Source of the DNA: Vandiemenella viatica
Lineage: Eukaryota > Arthropoda > Insecta > Orthoptera > Morabidae
DNA: 64,000 bases
Assembly (NCBI GenBank): GCA_031002005.1
Contig: CM061918.1
Location: forward strand, 45,110,047-45,174,046
Direction of reading: 5' to 3'
In this document: piece after piece, positions 1-10,648 of the stretch
Numbering within the stretch: the stretch's first letter is position 1
Layout of the letters: each line of letters starts with the position of its first letter
Translations under genes and position numbers: made by a program
Notes under the pieces: generated by a model
The model's input: only the letters and a program-made list of their open reading frames with translations
Databases searched by the model: none
What the model was told of the DNA's origin: nothing

Positions 1-69
1 TGATTCCGGAGAGGGGCGCCGGTGTTCTAAGTTATGCAATGAGTTTTTGTTTCAACATTCGTTCCCATC

Positions 70-306
70 GAAGGTCGAACGGTAAGGGTCTGGCCTCGCA
101 TTCGGAAAGACGTGGGTTCGAATCCCCGTCCGACTATCGAGATTCGGGTTTTCCATGGTTTCCCCAAATCACTTCGGGCGAATGCAGGGATGGTTTCTTT
201 TTAAAGGCCATGGCCGAATTGCTTCCCTTTCCTTGCCCCCGATCCTTTCCCGCCTCTAATGACCTCAATATCAACCAGGTGTAAAGTCTGAAAAAGAAAA
301 AAAAAG
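70..306 (+). mobile_element. SINE-A copy 1 (tRNA-derived SINE)
   Basis: This is a member of the main SINE family of the window, here called SINE-A. The head is tRNA-like with a Pol III B box (GGTTCGAATCC). A conserved body follows: a 'CCATGGTTTCCCCAAATCAC' block, then 'GGCCATGGCCGAATT', then a 'CTCTAATGACCTC' block. It ends in an A-rich tail at 290-306. The A-box half is degraded. The family is non-coding and depends on LINE enzymes for retrotransposition. Confidence 0.85.
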
Positions 307-659
307 AATCAATCGAAGGCAATACGTAGGTCATAAGAAAATTAACTGAATAACATGGAGACAGATCAAAACAATTTTACAAAATAACAAATTTGAAATT
401 TCTCATTTAGTTATTTTAAGTCAACCATAAAGTGCTGGCAGATCGATATAGTTTTCCCATAAACTAAAACAGTTTTTGGATCAGTAGTTTCAGAAATAAA
501 AGGGGAATTAGATTTTTTATGGCTAATAGCCAAATGTTTGTAAAAATCGTAAAATAAAGAAAACTCCTAACCCAATGAGCTCCGGCGATTTGAGAGCTTA
601 GAAGATTCCTTCGGAACCCCACTAAACTCCATGATTTTTCCAACTTTTACCCAATAATC
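307..659. other. AT-rich spacer, nothing recognised
   Basis: I see no coding signal or known repeat here. Confidence 0.5.
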
Positions 660-897
660 ACCGAGCGTGGTGGGTGAGAGGTAAACGCTCTGGCCTCGCA
701 TTCGGTAGGTCGCGGGTTCGTATCCCCGCCCCACCATCCAGATTTAGATTTTCCTTGGTTTCCCGAAGTTAAACCAGGCGAATGCCGGGATGGTTCCCTC
801 AAAGTAATATAGCCGAATTGCTTCCCCTTCCTTTCTCCCAGACCTTTCCTGCATCTAATAATGTCGACTTCGACGATGCATAGAGCCAGAAGCAAAA
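660..897 (+). mobile_element. SINE-A copy 2, near full length
   Basis: This copy starts with the family head 'GAGCGTGGTGGGTGAGAGGT' (A-box region). It carries the B box with one change (GGTTCGTATCC) and the whole body, and ends in a short A-rich tail. It is about 235 bp, which looks like the full family length. Confidence 0.88.
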
Positions 898-1029
898 AAG
901 TGCGTTATAATCTTGTTAGCATTACTAAGAACTGAAACAGTTAAACATTTATAAATGAAAGGTTCCTGACAAAGGATTGAGTCCATAAGGGTTAATTTTT
1001 TATTCAGAACATGCTTAACCATATATTCT

Positions 1030-2700
1030 TGACCTACAAGGCCCCCTGCAAGGCCTCTCTCCTCAGTCCATCTCCCTCCTGACTCCCCAGAATCCCCGCA
1101 CTCCCACACTATATCTTCTTCCTAAGATCCACAAGACTGGTAATCCTGGGCGACCTATAGTTGCGGCATATGGATCGCCTACTGAAAGGATTTCAGCTTT
1201 TGTGGATCAACATCTCCAACCCTTTGTCCTAAATCTTCCCTCCTACGTGAAAGACACTCCACATTTCCTTGAACGCCTATCCACAATCCACACACCTCTA
1301 CCTCCAGACTCCTTCCTGGTCTCAATTGATGTAACTTCCCTTTATACCAACATTCCACATAGCCAGGGCCTCAGTGTCCTAGAATACTACCTAGACCTAC
1401 GACCACCACATAGCCACCCTAGTACATACTTCATTTCAACCTTGGCCCATATAGTTCTCTCCAAAAATTTCTTTACCTTTAATTCTGTAGTATATCACCA
1501 AATCCTCGGTACCGCCATGGGCACCCGCATGGCCCCATCCTATGCCAACTTATTCCTTGGTCGTCAGGAGGAACGTTTCCTGAACAACACTCCCTTTAAA
1601 CCCACTGTGTGGTTCAGATACATAGATGACATATTTATGATCTGGACCCACAGCGAAAACCACCTCCTTGAATTCCTCCACTCCCTTAACAATAGCAACA
1701 ATTCCATCAATTTCACCTGGACTTACTCTCGCTCACACATCACATTCCTCGATGTTGACATCATGCTCAGGCACGGTGTCCTTCATACCGCAGTCCACAT
1801 CAAACCCACTAATTTACAGCAGTATCTACACTTTGATAGCTGCCATCCATTCCATACCAAACGTTCCCTCCCATACAGCCTTGCCATCCGTGGAAGTCGC
1901 ATTTGCTCTGACACTCATTCTCTCCATCAATACTCACAAAACCTATCCCAAGCCCTTATTTCCCGTTGTTACCCCAGAGATCTTGTACATAAACAGATCT
2001 CCCGCGCGATCAACCACCCTCCACGTAACCACTCTCACTTGTCCCCTACAAAAACCAACCATAGCCCTGCCTTTGTCACTCAGTTCTCTCCTGGCCTCGA
2101 GTCCATCAACCATATTTTGCGACAGGGGTATGACTTCCTTCGCTCATTTCCGGAAATGCGTACTCTCCTACCCAAAATTCTACCCAATGTCCCTCGTGCA
2201 TGTTTTAGCAGACCACCCAATCTTAAGAACATCTTAGTCCACAAATACCCTCCTTTAGACTCTCCAAAAGCACCATATGGCTCTTATCCTTGTAATAGAC
2301 CCCGCTGTAAAACCTGCAGCATGCTTCCACCCACCACTACATATTCCAACCCCACAACAGGAGAAACTTTCCCCATTATTGGACATGCCACCTGTTCAAC
2401 CACTCATCTGATATACCAACTAACTTGCCGCTTTTGCACCAGTTCTTACATAGGCCTCACCACACAGCAACTCTCTATTAGAATGAATGGCCACAGACAA
2501 ACAGTCCATACTCGTAACCTGTACCTTCCAGTACCAGAACATGCCAATAGCCATGATACCAACAACCTCAACGACTGTTTCACTGTGAGAGCAGTCAGAG
2601 TTTTCCCTGACAGCACACTGCAGCAGAACTCCGGAGATGGGAACTAGCGTACCAGAATATCCTGGATACAAGACACCCACCTGGACTTAATCACCGTTAA
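1030..2700 (+). pseudogene. Penelope-like element reverse transcriptase plus GIY-YIG endonuclease, frameshifted
   Basis: This copies RNA into DNA for its own transposition; the C-terminal endonuclease nicks the target. The frame is open from about 1030, and the conserved LYLLPKIHK..GNPGRPIV block lies at 1103-1160, upstream of the first usable start. RT motifs follow in order: SLYTNIP near 1338, GTAMGTRMAPSYANLF near 1510-1556, and the catalytic YIDD near 1619. A cysteine-rich linker (CNRPRCKTC) near 2292 leads to a GIY-YIG-type domain (YQLTC..C..SYIGLT...R...HR) at 2413-2500. The main frame stops at 2647. The expected endonuclease end (ELRRWELAYQNILDTRHPPG) continues in another frame to a stop at 2698-2700, so a single indel near 2628 has broken it. 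The N-terminus is missing. Family identity is firm; clade is not resolved. Confidence 0.92.
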
Positions 2701-3250
2701 ATTCCAACTAACCCATCACTACTTTTTTTTTTTTCTATGTTTATACCGTACCATTACTACATTTGCTCATTTTACCATCGCCTGCCAAAATATTAAATAT
2801 ATTATCTCAGACATTGTATACCGATATCGATAGTCGACTCCTTATCCCCCCCCCCCCCCCCTCACCACAACACGGTTAGTCATTAGGTAACGTTCGGTGT
2901 GCACACACGTTCCGAGCCTAATGGCCCGCTTTTTCTATTTGTGAGCAAGGCATATGCCGAAATATTGTGTTGTTTGTTTGTCAGCATTAGTGTTCTCTCA
3001 TCGCATCCGTCCACTTTGGTATGTGGTGGGTTAATTTCCCTTTCTTTTCTTATTTATTTAACCATATTTTAGTGATTTTTCCCTGTATTTATCCAATGGC
3101 CATCCTATACGTACAACGTTTCGGGGTATATTTGTAGGTTAATTGGTTTGCTCTGGATCACGCCATATGCCCCAAATTCCTGTCATGCCTAGAGGTCAGC
3201 AACCTTGAGTAACGCATCACATTTTATTTTCTTACTGTACTTAGCTTGAA
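2701..3250 (+). mobile_element. Probable 3' non-coding tail of the Penelope-like element
   Basis: No coding capacity follows the RT/endonuclease frame. The stretch holds a T run (2724-2734) and a C run near 2849-2862. A GTTTGTTTGTC-containing segment resembles Penelope-like 3' regions as I recall them. I could not find the element's terminal repeat, so the end is a guess. Confidence 0.4.
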
Positions 3251-3514
3251 AGCTATTGGTTCACAGTCTACACGAATAACAGCAGTAACGTGGACACGGC
3301 AACGCTCGCCCACAACGAATCGGACGCAAGCCTTTTGAAATGAGCGGGCACATTGTACTGGGCAGCATTCAGTCCGTAAAAAATTCTATACCAGCCGGAA
3401 TATTGGGAAACAGAGATAAAAAACAGTTGATAACGTGCATAGAGCTAGAAACGCAAGGTGACTGAAAATAAACTATAGAAATATTTATTAAACTCTTTTG
3501 TAGTCGTAATGACA

Positions 3515-3780
3515 GAATGGACAGGGTTTCTCATCAGATACGCAGTACGCCCCTATCGTAACCTCCTAACACAACTGGGTGGTCCTACCAAGTACAGGGA
3601 CCTACAGTTTAAAGTGGAATCCGAACCACGTAAGTGCTGTACCATACTTCACATACCCACAGCATGCTGTGACACAAATGTAGGTCGCGTTAAGAACCTT
3701 TTAAAATACCAGCACAGACAGGGTTCGATTCCGGAAACTTTCGATCTCTAGTCTTAACCATTGGGCACCAAACTGCTCCA
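3515..3780 (-). mobile_element. SINE-B copy, reverse orientation
   Basis: This is a second tRNA-derived SINE family, here called SINE-B. On the minus strand the head carries a B-box-like GGAATCGAACC, reading as GGTTCGATTCC on the plus strand near 3721. A body block (GTGGAATCCGAACCACG on the plus strand, 3614-3630) is shared with copies at 50.2, 36.0 and 48.5 kb. Confidence 0.6.
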
Positions 3781-4109
3781 GTCAAAAGTAATAAAATCCC
3801 GCAAAAACAAGTAAAATTAGGGCAAAGTCTACTGGCTGTTCGCTGGTATTTATCTGTGCCAAATCTACTGTTTACCGTGCGTGTTCACTTCAGTTTATGA
3901 AACAGAATAGTTTCTCTCCGTGTTATGTATAGTTGACTTAAAAATAATAATAATAATAAAAATGTTACATGTCTAATATGCATTCCATGCCTTACTAAGC
4001 TAGATAACAAAACTTGTACATATTTTCAACCCTACAAATACACAGAAGGCAAGAATATCCTCTCACCTATTTCGGGTTTTAAAAGTGTCAGAGTAAATCA
4101 TATACAGTA
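3781..4109. other. Spacer with short ATA simple repeat
   Basis: There is an AATAATA-type simple repeat at about 3945-3962 and nothing else I recognise. Confidence 0.5.
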
Positions 4110-4807
4110 CTAGTTGTTACCTGCGGCTTCGTACGCGTGGATTTTGAGATTTCATTTCTAGAATTCGATACAGAAAGTTTTAAGTCGCGTAAAAGCTGTC
4201 CCACAAACCGATTGCAACGGAAACAAAACCTGAGCGACCGATATAACATTAAGCTGCGTTCCCACGATGTCTCTTAACGGAGGCGGGACGGACAGCCAAC
4301 AACACGCCATGGGAACGGGGCCGCCTCTGCTAGCGGGGACGAGACGCAGCTACCCACTCTGTGTCAGTAAACATCACAGGCGTGTGTAGTAGAGCGCTGT
4401 TGCCATCGGTTTGCAGCAGAGGTGCGCATCCCTTCTGTTGCTGTTAAGTTCCCTGTGCCAAACGACACTAGGCAACGTGGTCGAGAAGGTGGCGGCGGGG
4501 TAGCGAGGGCTAACCTGCGGCGCGCGCTCATCCCTACACTTCGGCGTGCGGCCTCCGTTACAAGGCGTCGTGGGAACGCAGCTTTACAGAGACTTACACA
4601 CGCTATCCCTCTGTCTGTCACCGTTCGGTTAGTTTTCAAAATTTCTTGACAAAATATTTTTTTAACTCAAAAAACGTATCCTATGTCCTTTCCTAATGAT
4701 ACACAGTATTTCCTTGTCGAATTTAATCAAGATCAGTTTAGACATTTAGTAGTGAAAACTTAACAGACAGACAGAGTTACTTCCACATTTATAATATTAG
4801 TGTAGGC
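4110..4807 (-). mobile_element. Helitron-like non-autonomous element, interrupted by a MITE
   Basis: On the minus strand the element begins near CCTACACTAATATTATAAAT. A GTAACTCTGTCTGTCTGTT block follows. It ends CCACGCGTACGAAGCCGCAG followed by CTAG at 4113-4110. The CTAG end after a GC-rich potential hairpin, and the TC-like start seen in the other copies, are typical of Helitrons. Related copies lie at 45490-46388 and 51861-52726. A 332 bp MITE (4252-4583) sits inside it. The superfamily call is from terminal structure only; no Rep/helicase sequence is present. Confidence 0.6.
4252..4583. mobile_element. MITE family M1, copy 1 (PIF/Harbinger-like, TTA target duplication)
   Basis: Inverted ends AGCTGCGTTCCCACGA and TCGTGGGAACGCAGCT flank a 332 bp GC-rich non-coding body. 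The inverted repeats continue inward through a CTTAACGGAGGC-like block. TTA occurs on both sides (4249-4251 and 4584-4586), a 3 bp TWA target duplication as made by PIF/Harbinger transposases. A second copy is at 15456-15836. Confidence 0.85.
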
Positions 4808-5337
4808 TCCTTTCATTTTAGTAAAATTTACGATATGCATAAAGTTGAAGTCTTTTTTTTTAAAAAATATTTTTAAATCAACGATCTGTTAAAGTGAATA
4901 CAGATTTTAGCGTGTAGATTTAGCTCAAAACGATATCTTACAGATTTTCATCAACCTTAACAGCTACGAGACCTATCACTGTTTTTACACGAACTGTTTT
5001 TGTTCCATCATCATTTCCAGGAAAATAGAATAGTTTTGTTACAGTTTCTGCATGTACGTAAGTCTCTACACAAACTGTATTTGTTATGGACGATGTTAAG
5101 CGGCACACACAATGCGACCTGATCTAATTAATACCGTTTAGCTGCTCCGGTTCCGTTTCGTGTTCTATTCAGAGCGCGCAGCGTAAACGAAAGTGCTCCC
5201 GCCTCGACTTGCATACTGATAGACGCCATTAACGCCCCAACGGCAGTCGTTACTGCATTGTCTGCTAAGCCTGGAGAAAGCCTGTATCATCCGGAAGCAC
5301 CCCACACACTGTGCTTCCATATATCGTAGCATCCGTC
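4808..5337. other. AT-rich spacer, nothing recognised
   Basis: I see no repeat match within the window and no coding signal. Confidence 0.5.
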
Positions 5338-5397
5338 ATACCAGTGGACGCGGGTTCGAATCCCAGTCCGGCCATCGGGATTTCTGTTTTACATGGA
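5338..5397 (+). mobile_element. SINE-A head fragment
   Basis: Only the B-box segment is present: GGACGCGGGTTCGAATCCCA, followed by the GTCCGGCCATC block. The rest of the SINE is missing here. Confidence 0.65.
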
Positions 5398-5479
5398 TCA
5401 GATATCGCTCCAGCGTGGTTTTCATTCGCATAATAGTACATTTTGCTGAGCACTTAGACAGGGGACAAATATGCACCGA

Positions 5480-5680
5480 GGCTGGTGGACGAGCGGTTGA
5501 AGTTTGGTCCGTGGTTTCGATCCATATTTTGGTTTTCCGTGATTTACCGAAATCATTCGAGGTGAATGCCGAAGTAATTCCTTCAAAACGCAAAACCCTG
5601 ATTCCTTCCCGTTACTTGTCCCCAACCTTCTCCCGTCTCAATTGGCGATGACAGGACGTAAAGCCCTAAGAAAAACAAAG
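5480..5680 (+). mobile_element. SINE-A copy 3, diverged
   Basis: A degraded head with a B-box relic (GGTTTCGATCC) is followed by recognisable body blocks. These include CATTCGAGGTGAATGCCG and TTCCTTCCCGTTACTTGTCC, ending near ACGTAAAGCCC with a short A-rich tail. Confidence 0.75.
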
Positions 5681-5943
5681 AATTAGTATACTTATATCCC
5701 AAACACACTATTGTGACTAGCTGTGTAATTGGAAATGCTTAGCGTAATTTTAAAAAAAAAAAAATGTGGTGATCAATTCTTTACCTAAGTCTTAAAGATA
5801 CCAGAGATAGGAACTGTACGACATCTTATTTCTCCAGTCTTATCTCTCGCAGTATATTCCGTATTGAGCAGTTATATTTGTCCCCAAAATAAGTACTTTT
5901 TACTGGTGCTAAGCATTGTGTATAGGGATTGCAATCCAGCAAA

Positions 5944-6030
5944 GCGGGATCCCGCAATCCCGCGGGATCCCGCATCATTAGACAGTCTGGCGGATCCCGC
6001 ACAAAATTAAGTGGATCCGCAAACCGCAAA
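5944..6030. repeat. Left subterminal GGGATCCCGC cluster
   Basis: Several copies of GGGATCCCGC and GCGGATCCCGC, some overlapping as palindromes, follow the left end of the 5923-7550 element. They are likely transposase recognition sites by analogy with other hAT elements. Confidence 0.75.
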
Positions 6031-7457
6031 ATCCGGCGGAAACGCGTGTCAGTCTGCGTGACTCGCTGCCCCACTCGGTCTCTGTCGGATGTTTTGCACT
6101 GTTTGCTGTACCAGAGCAGTTGGTATTTGACTCATGTGAACAAGCGTTTGTTTTTGTTAACCTTCGTCATTTGTAAGTAAATAAATACACTTATACGTAT
6201 TCATCAAAACTTACGTTTGTTTCGGGTACACATTTTTGTAATTTGAGTTATTGTGCGTATTTAGTACGATTTTCTAACTATATAATTATTTTTTAAGTGT
6301 CGTACACGTTATCTGAACTACACGGTTACAGCTTTTTATTCACGGTTTCATTATTCCCATTTTCTCTATGTGCAGATAAAGTAATTGTGACAATTTCCTA
6401 ATTTGCGGCTGAAAATTTGATTATTCGTTGATATGAAACTAATGTTATCGTAATTTTAACGATCGCGTACCTATTTATTTAACAGCTATCAAAAGGAAAT
6501 TGTATATCCTTTGACTTATTGTTGTTTTGGCCGCTGCCTCAATGCGTTTCTTTGACGAAAGCCACCTGCTTACATGTGCCGCTCAGGCTTTCGATTAATC
6601 CCTCTTCTCCTTGTTATTATTTCGACTAAAGGTAAAAAAAGTTATAATGAAATTTTCACGGGTGTATCAACGAATTGTGTTAAAGGAACACCATACTTCG
6701 ACGGCTGCCTCCGCCGTCTTCCTCACGTGTGTAATTTCGTGTGTTTGCAATGAAATCCGGAGATACAACCTATGAGGACTTCACTGCAATCATTCGCCGA
6801 GAAAGTCTCCTTTCTTACTAAAAAATAATAATTTCCACTCTAAAAACGTCGTTACGTTATATAAGTAAATGTGAAATACTTGACAGTTTACGTGTTGGTG
6901 AGTAACTTCTTTTAATAACATTGAATCAACTGTAATATCAATCAAGGAATCAGTAGAAATAATAATAAATCATGCAAAAAAAGGCCAAGTCTCGTGCTTG
7001 TGCAGTGAAAAAAAGTTATGAGATCTTGTTTTGAGCCAAGTCTACACTTTACAGAGTATATTTACTTCACTTTGTGAAATGGAATGCTTTTCTCGGTGTT
7101 ATGGAACGTTTATTTAGAATTTAAAAAAATACTCTGGTAACTTGGCCATTAAGCAAGCCATATTTTTAAACCTATGTGATGTATTGTAAGGCACATAACA
7201 TGACCAAGACTCAATATTTTCCATTTTTATTATTTATTTAAAAATTAGTTTAGGTTAAAAAACAAAAATGTAAAACCTCGAAATACACTTAAAACACGCT
7301 AAAAAGTTTTAATGTCATTTTACCAATCAAAATATTGTTAACTGTTAATTTTTATCATTTAACATTAACAATTATTTATTATTTTAATTATTATTTAATT
7401 TATTAACGTTTTAAGTAACTATGTTTTAAATATGAGCGTTAAAAAACTGTCTGTACC

Positions 7458-7523
7458 AATCCCGCACGGATCCCGCGGGATCCCGCGGGATTGGCGCAAA
7501 TCCCGCGCGGATCCCGCGGGATT
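7458..7523. repeat. Right subterminal GGGATCCCGC cluster
   Basis: Here CCCGCACGGATCCCGCGGGA and repeats of it mirror the left cluster in inverse orientation next to the right end of the hAT element. Confidence 0.75.
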
Positions 7524-7704
7524 GAAAACACTGCAGGATTGCAATCCTTAATTGTGTAGTATAGATATTTTGTGACCATCGTTTGCATAAGGTGAGAACC
7601 ATTTTAGAGACTGTTTCCAAAGAATTAATTTATTTTGACCGGTTACTGCGTCTATGGATAACGCGCAGGTAGCTAATGTGAATCAAGATTTGTTGGATAT
7701 TGAG

Positions 7705-7940
7705 CGTTTATCGCATGGGTGGAATGTTTGTGCTGCCATCTGCCTGCGGATCGAGTAACTTTTGTTTCGTATGACAGCTGTATTTTTGTTTGTTATGTGC
7801 GTATGCTATGAGGCGGAGATTGAGGATCAATCCAACATCCAGTTAGGTGATTGCGGGAAACCGCGTAAAAAGCAGCATTAAGGACGGCTGCACACAGTGT
7901 TCAGTATTCGAACCTGGTCATGTTGAACCACCACGAAAAA
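7705..7940 (+). repeat. Interspersed repeat R1, copy 1
   Basis: R1 is an unclassified repeat with blocks TGCCATCTGYCTGCG, a GTATTTTTGTTTGT block, then GGGAAACCGCGTAAAAA and AAGGACGGC. It recurs at 15.2, 21.6, 50.9 and 57.0 kb in the same orientation. No inverted ends, coding frame or Pol III boxes are evident. Confidence 0.55.
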
Positions 7941-8149
7941 GCATGCTGGTGTCTTGGCGCGCAAATCTACAATGGTGGTTTAAGAATGATCTTATGGCCT
8001 ATTTCGGGTGTTGCTCTTTCGGTTGTTGACTGAGAAACTAAAGGTTGAATGGGGTGTGCGTAACTGAATCTAACACTCTTTGGCTGGTAGCTTTGGAGGT
8101 ATTGCTCGGCATTTCTACTAGCTACCTGGCGCTGCGAGGTTCGCAAGGG

Positions 8150-8310
8150 TTTTTCAGGAATCAAATTCAAATAATTTGCCGCGCAGTCGACCTCTGTTTT
8201 GTGCTCCTAACCATCCAAGTAATTTTACAGCGTAATAGAACCTACACGTTGACGTGGAATGCGAAGCAAAGAACGCTGTGTAGAATGATTCACGTTAAAA
8301 CCTTCGTCAG
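8150..8310 (-). mobile_element. Possible SINE-B body fragment
   Basis: The block GACGTGGAATGCGAAGCA near 8251 resembles the GTGGAATCCGAACCACG body block of SINE-B in reverse orientation. The head is not recognisable. Confidence 0.35.
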
Positions 8311-9692
8311 ATATTACTGAGCTGGTAGATGTGTAGACCAGGTTATTTGAGACGTATGTCGTATAGTGATTTCACTCGAAAAATTTAAACAACACAAAAA
8401 TGAAATTATGCGGTACCTTAGTTCTACAGCATGAAAATTTCTCTAGTAAAAAATTTAGTTATACTTTTAGCTGGCAACAATTGTATAGTATATAACACTC
8501 TCATTACATACTTAAAAAATGGTAATATTTTTGTATAAGTGTATCCCGCTAACGGTTCTGCCTATCGAAACATAATAATCCGTTAATTTGGTGTTACATT
8601 TCTGAAAAAAAAGATCGCTTTTAATATTGCTTAGGTTAGCGCAAGATAGTACGAGATGGAGGATTGCATCAAACCAGGCGAGAGACTGATAACAGCAAAA
8701 AAAAAATAAAAAAAAAGCTTAACAACTTTCTTTTGTCATCTCATTTCAATAGCTATATTTCTGTTGCTTCTCATTACTCGGATTTTTAATTGCTATTAAG
8801 GAAAAAAAAACGGATCCCGTATCAGGCATATTAAGCACTCATCCACCGGACTACTAGTGTACAATCATCCCTTCTCCCTCACAAAAAAGGCTAGCACTGT
8901 TTTTATGAGTAGACAACATATCCATTTATTAATAGAATGTCGATTGTCTGCCTAATTATTTTTGCTATAACAACACAGAATCGAAGCTGTCATACTTGAA
9001 GCCCAACTGGAATCAGGTTTCAAATGAAACTTACTTCCCGGGTAAGTGAACTGGCATAGTGCATTATCGTTTCAAAGAGTTAAGAGAATAGTACGGCCAG
9101 GATACGAACTCAGGGCCTTCCCAATTGTGTCTCGCTTGTGCGCGCTGACTAACATCTACCTGGACTTGTGTTGGTCAGCTTTCTGGAAGCCATAACGACG
9201 CCTTGTGATTCACCACGGGTGAGCTGGTCATTAAGAGCGGATCGGCGGAAGATTATTGGCGCCTGAGTCACCGCAAACTACTTTGCAGACTGACATGACA
9301 GCGACGGGTACCAGGCAGGGAGACATGAGTACGATGCGCCACACTTCTTACCGCGGGGAGGTACTGTGCTTCCTTCAAAAATTTCCACACTGAACGTACA
9401 GAATGCATCCCCACCTTTCTACAGACGCTATTCTTCCTGTTTCTTACACGTGTACACTCCTGAGACGTGATGCGAAACCAAAAGTTAGCTGCCTGCAGTA
9501 AAAGTGCTCAGGGTCATTCTAAAAAAGCGCTTGCTTATATTGCGAGCAGTCAAATACTCAGTGAAATAAATACGACTTAAAATACCCACCTTTCTAAGCT
9601 ATGCTTGGTATTTAACTCGAAGGTTGGTTGAACCCCCCCCCCCCCGAAGAACTTGTACTTAGCCTTTTTTAGGAAGGGTGGTCAGTTACTTT
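8311..9692. other. Mostly unassigned sequence
   Basis: No gene is visible. A weak reverse-orientation tRNA-like B box (GGATACGAACTCAGGG, about 9100) may be an old SINE head. A C run sits near 9634-9645. Confidence 0.4.
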
Positions 9693-10283
9693 GGGGGCGT
9701 CCATTAATTACGTGAGTTACATATTGGGGGGGGGGGGGAGTTTGAAAATATTGAAGGATGGGAGAGCTAAAAAAATGTCTACTTTAAGGGGTTATATGGT
9801 CTAGAACAGTGGTTCCCAACGTGGGCCGTACCGCCCCCCGGTGGGCGTTAGAGAGCTCGAAGGGGGCGTTTGTGAACAAAGCCAAATTTGGGGGGCGTTG
9901 ATGGCCAACCAGCGCCCCCCTAGCCAACACTGGCAAGGACGTGCCGATAAGATTAATTAATAACAAAAAACATTGAACAAATGTTTCAGCAAGTTATTCC
10001 AAATATCCTTTAAGCAAGATCAGTGGGGATTAAAAGTTGGTATTAGTACATTATATCATTATACCTGCTTCAATAGTTCATGAATGCCTACTTCTTCCGC
10101 CAAAGCAAGAAACTTATTGAACTCGGTGCGAAAAGGCCGGTGCCGGCTCCGGTTTGTGTGATAGCGCCCTTAGACTCTCTGAATTTTTTTTAATAAGTTT
10201 TATTTTTTAAATTTTTTATTTTCTATGGAGGGAATTGTGTATAGTTGTTTCTCTAACCATAAAATACCCTAAGAAGCTCACAA

Positions 10284-10648
10284 GGGAGCGTACATGAACC
10301 ACGTAGCTCCATTTTGGCCTCCTGTGAACTCCCCCTCCCCCCACGTAGCCCTACGTGGCTTTTGTTTCTACACCCCCCCCCTTCCCCACGTAGCACTTAG
10401 CTTTTTCCCCTTTTGATTCCAAAAGACATTTTGTACTGTTTTCTTTTGTCAGCCTAATGTAAATTACATATGGATATAATTAACTGAGGGAAATAAATAC
10501 TCACAAGATGTTCCTCATTTTAACTGTGAAAAATGTTATGGAAGGAAAGCTACGTTGCCTGGCTCGGAAACCCCCCTTCCCCCCACGTAGCCTCCCGGCC
10601 TACCCCTTCCCCCCCTGGATCGAGCCACGTAGTTTGTGCACGCTTCCC
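10284..10648 (-). mobile_element. MITE family H1, copy 1, inside the hAT transposon
   Basis: The ends GGGAGCGTACATGAACCACG and CACGTAGTTTGTGCACGCTT form inverted repeats. The interior shares the TTTTCCCCTTTTGATTCCAA and CATTTTAACTGTGAAAAATG blocks with copies at 26.6, 48.1 and 53.0 kb. No clear target duplication remains for this copy. Confidence 0.75.

Larger units (their letters stand above)
5923..7550. mobile_element. Non-autonomous hAT element with GATCCCGC-rich subterminal clusters
   Basis: The element is bounded by a perfect 8 bp direct repeat, ATTGTGTA, at 5915-5922 and 7551-7558. Its ends are TAGGGATTGCAATCC and GGATTGCAATCCTTA, an inverted pair. Next to both ends lie dense clusters of the palindromic motif GCGGGATCCCGC and half sites (about 5944-6030 and 7458-7523). 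Such subterminal arrays are usual transposase binding sites in hAT elements. The 1628 bp interior is AT-rich and shows no transposase reading frame, so it would need a helper in trans. The hAT call rests on the 8 bp duplication and end architecture. Confidence 0.85.

Noticed and set aside
1668..2237. 189-codon open frame overlapping the Penelope-like RT
   Set aside because: It is a shadow of the RT coding region in another frame.
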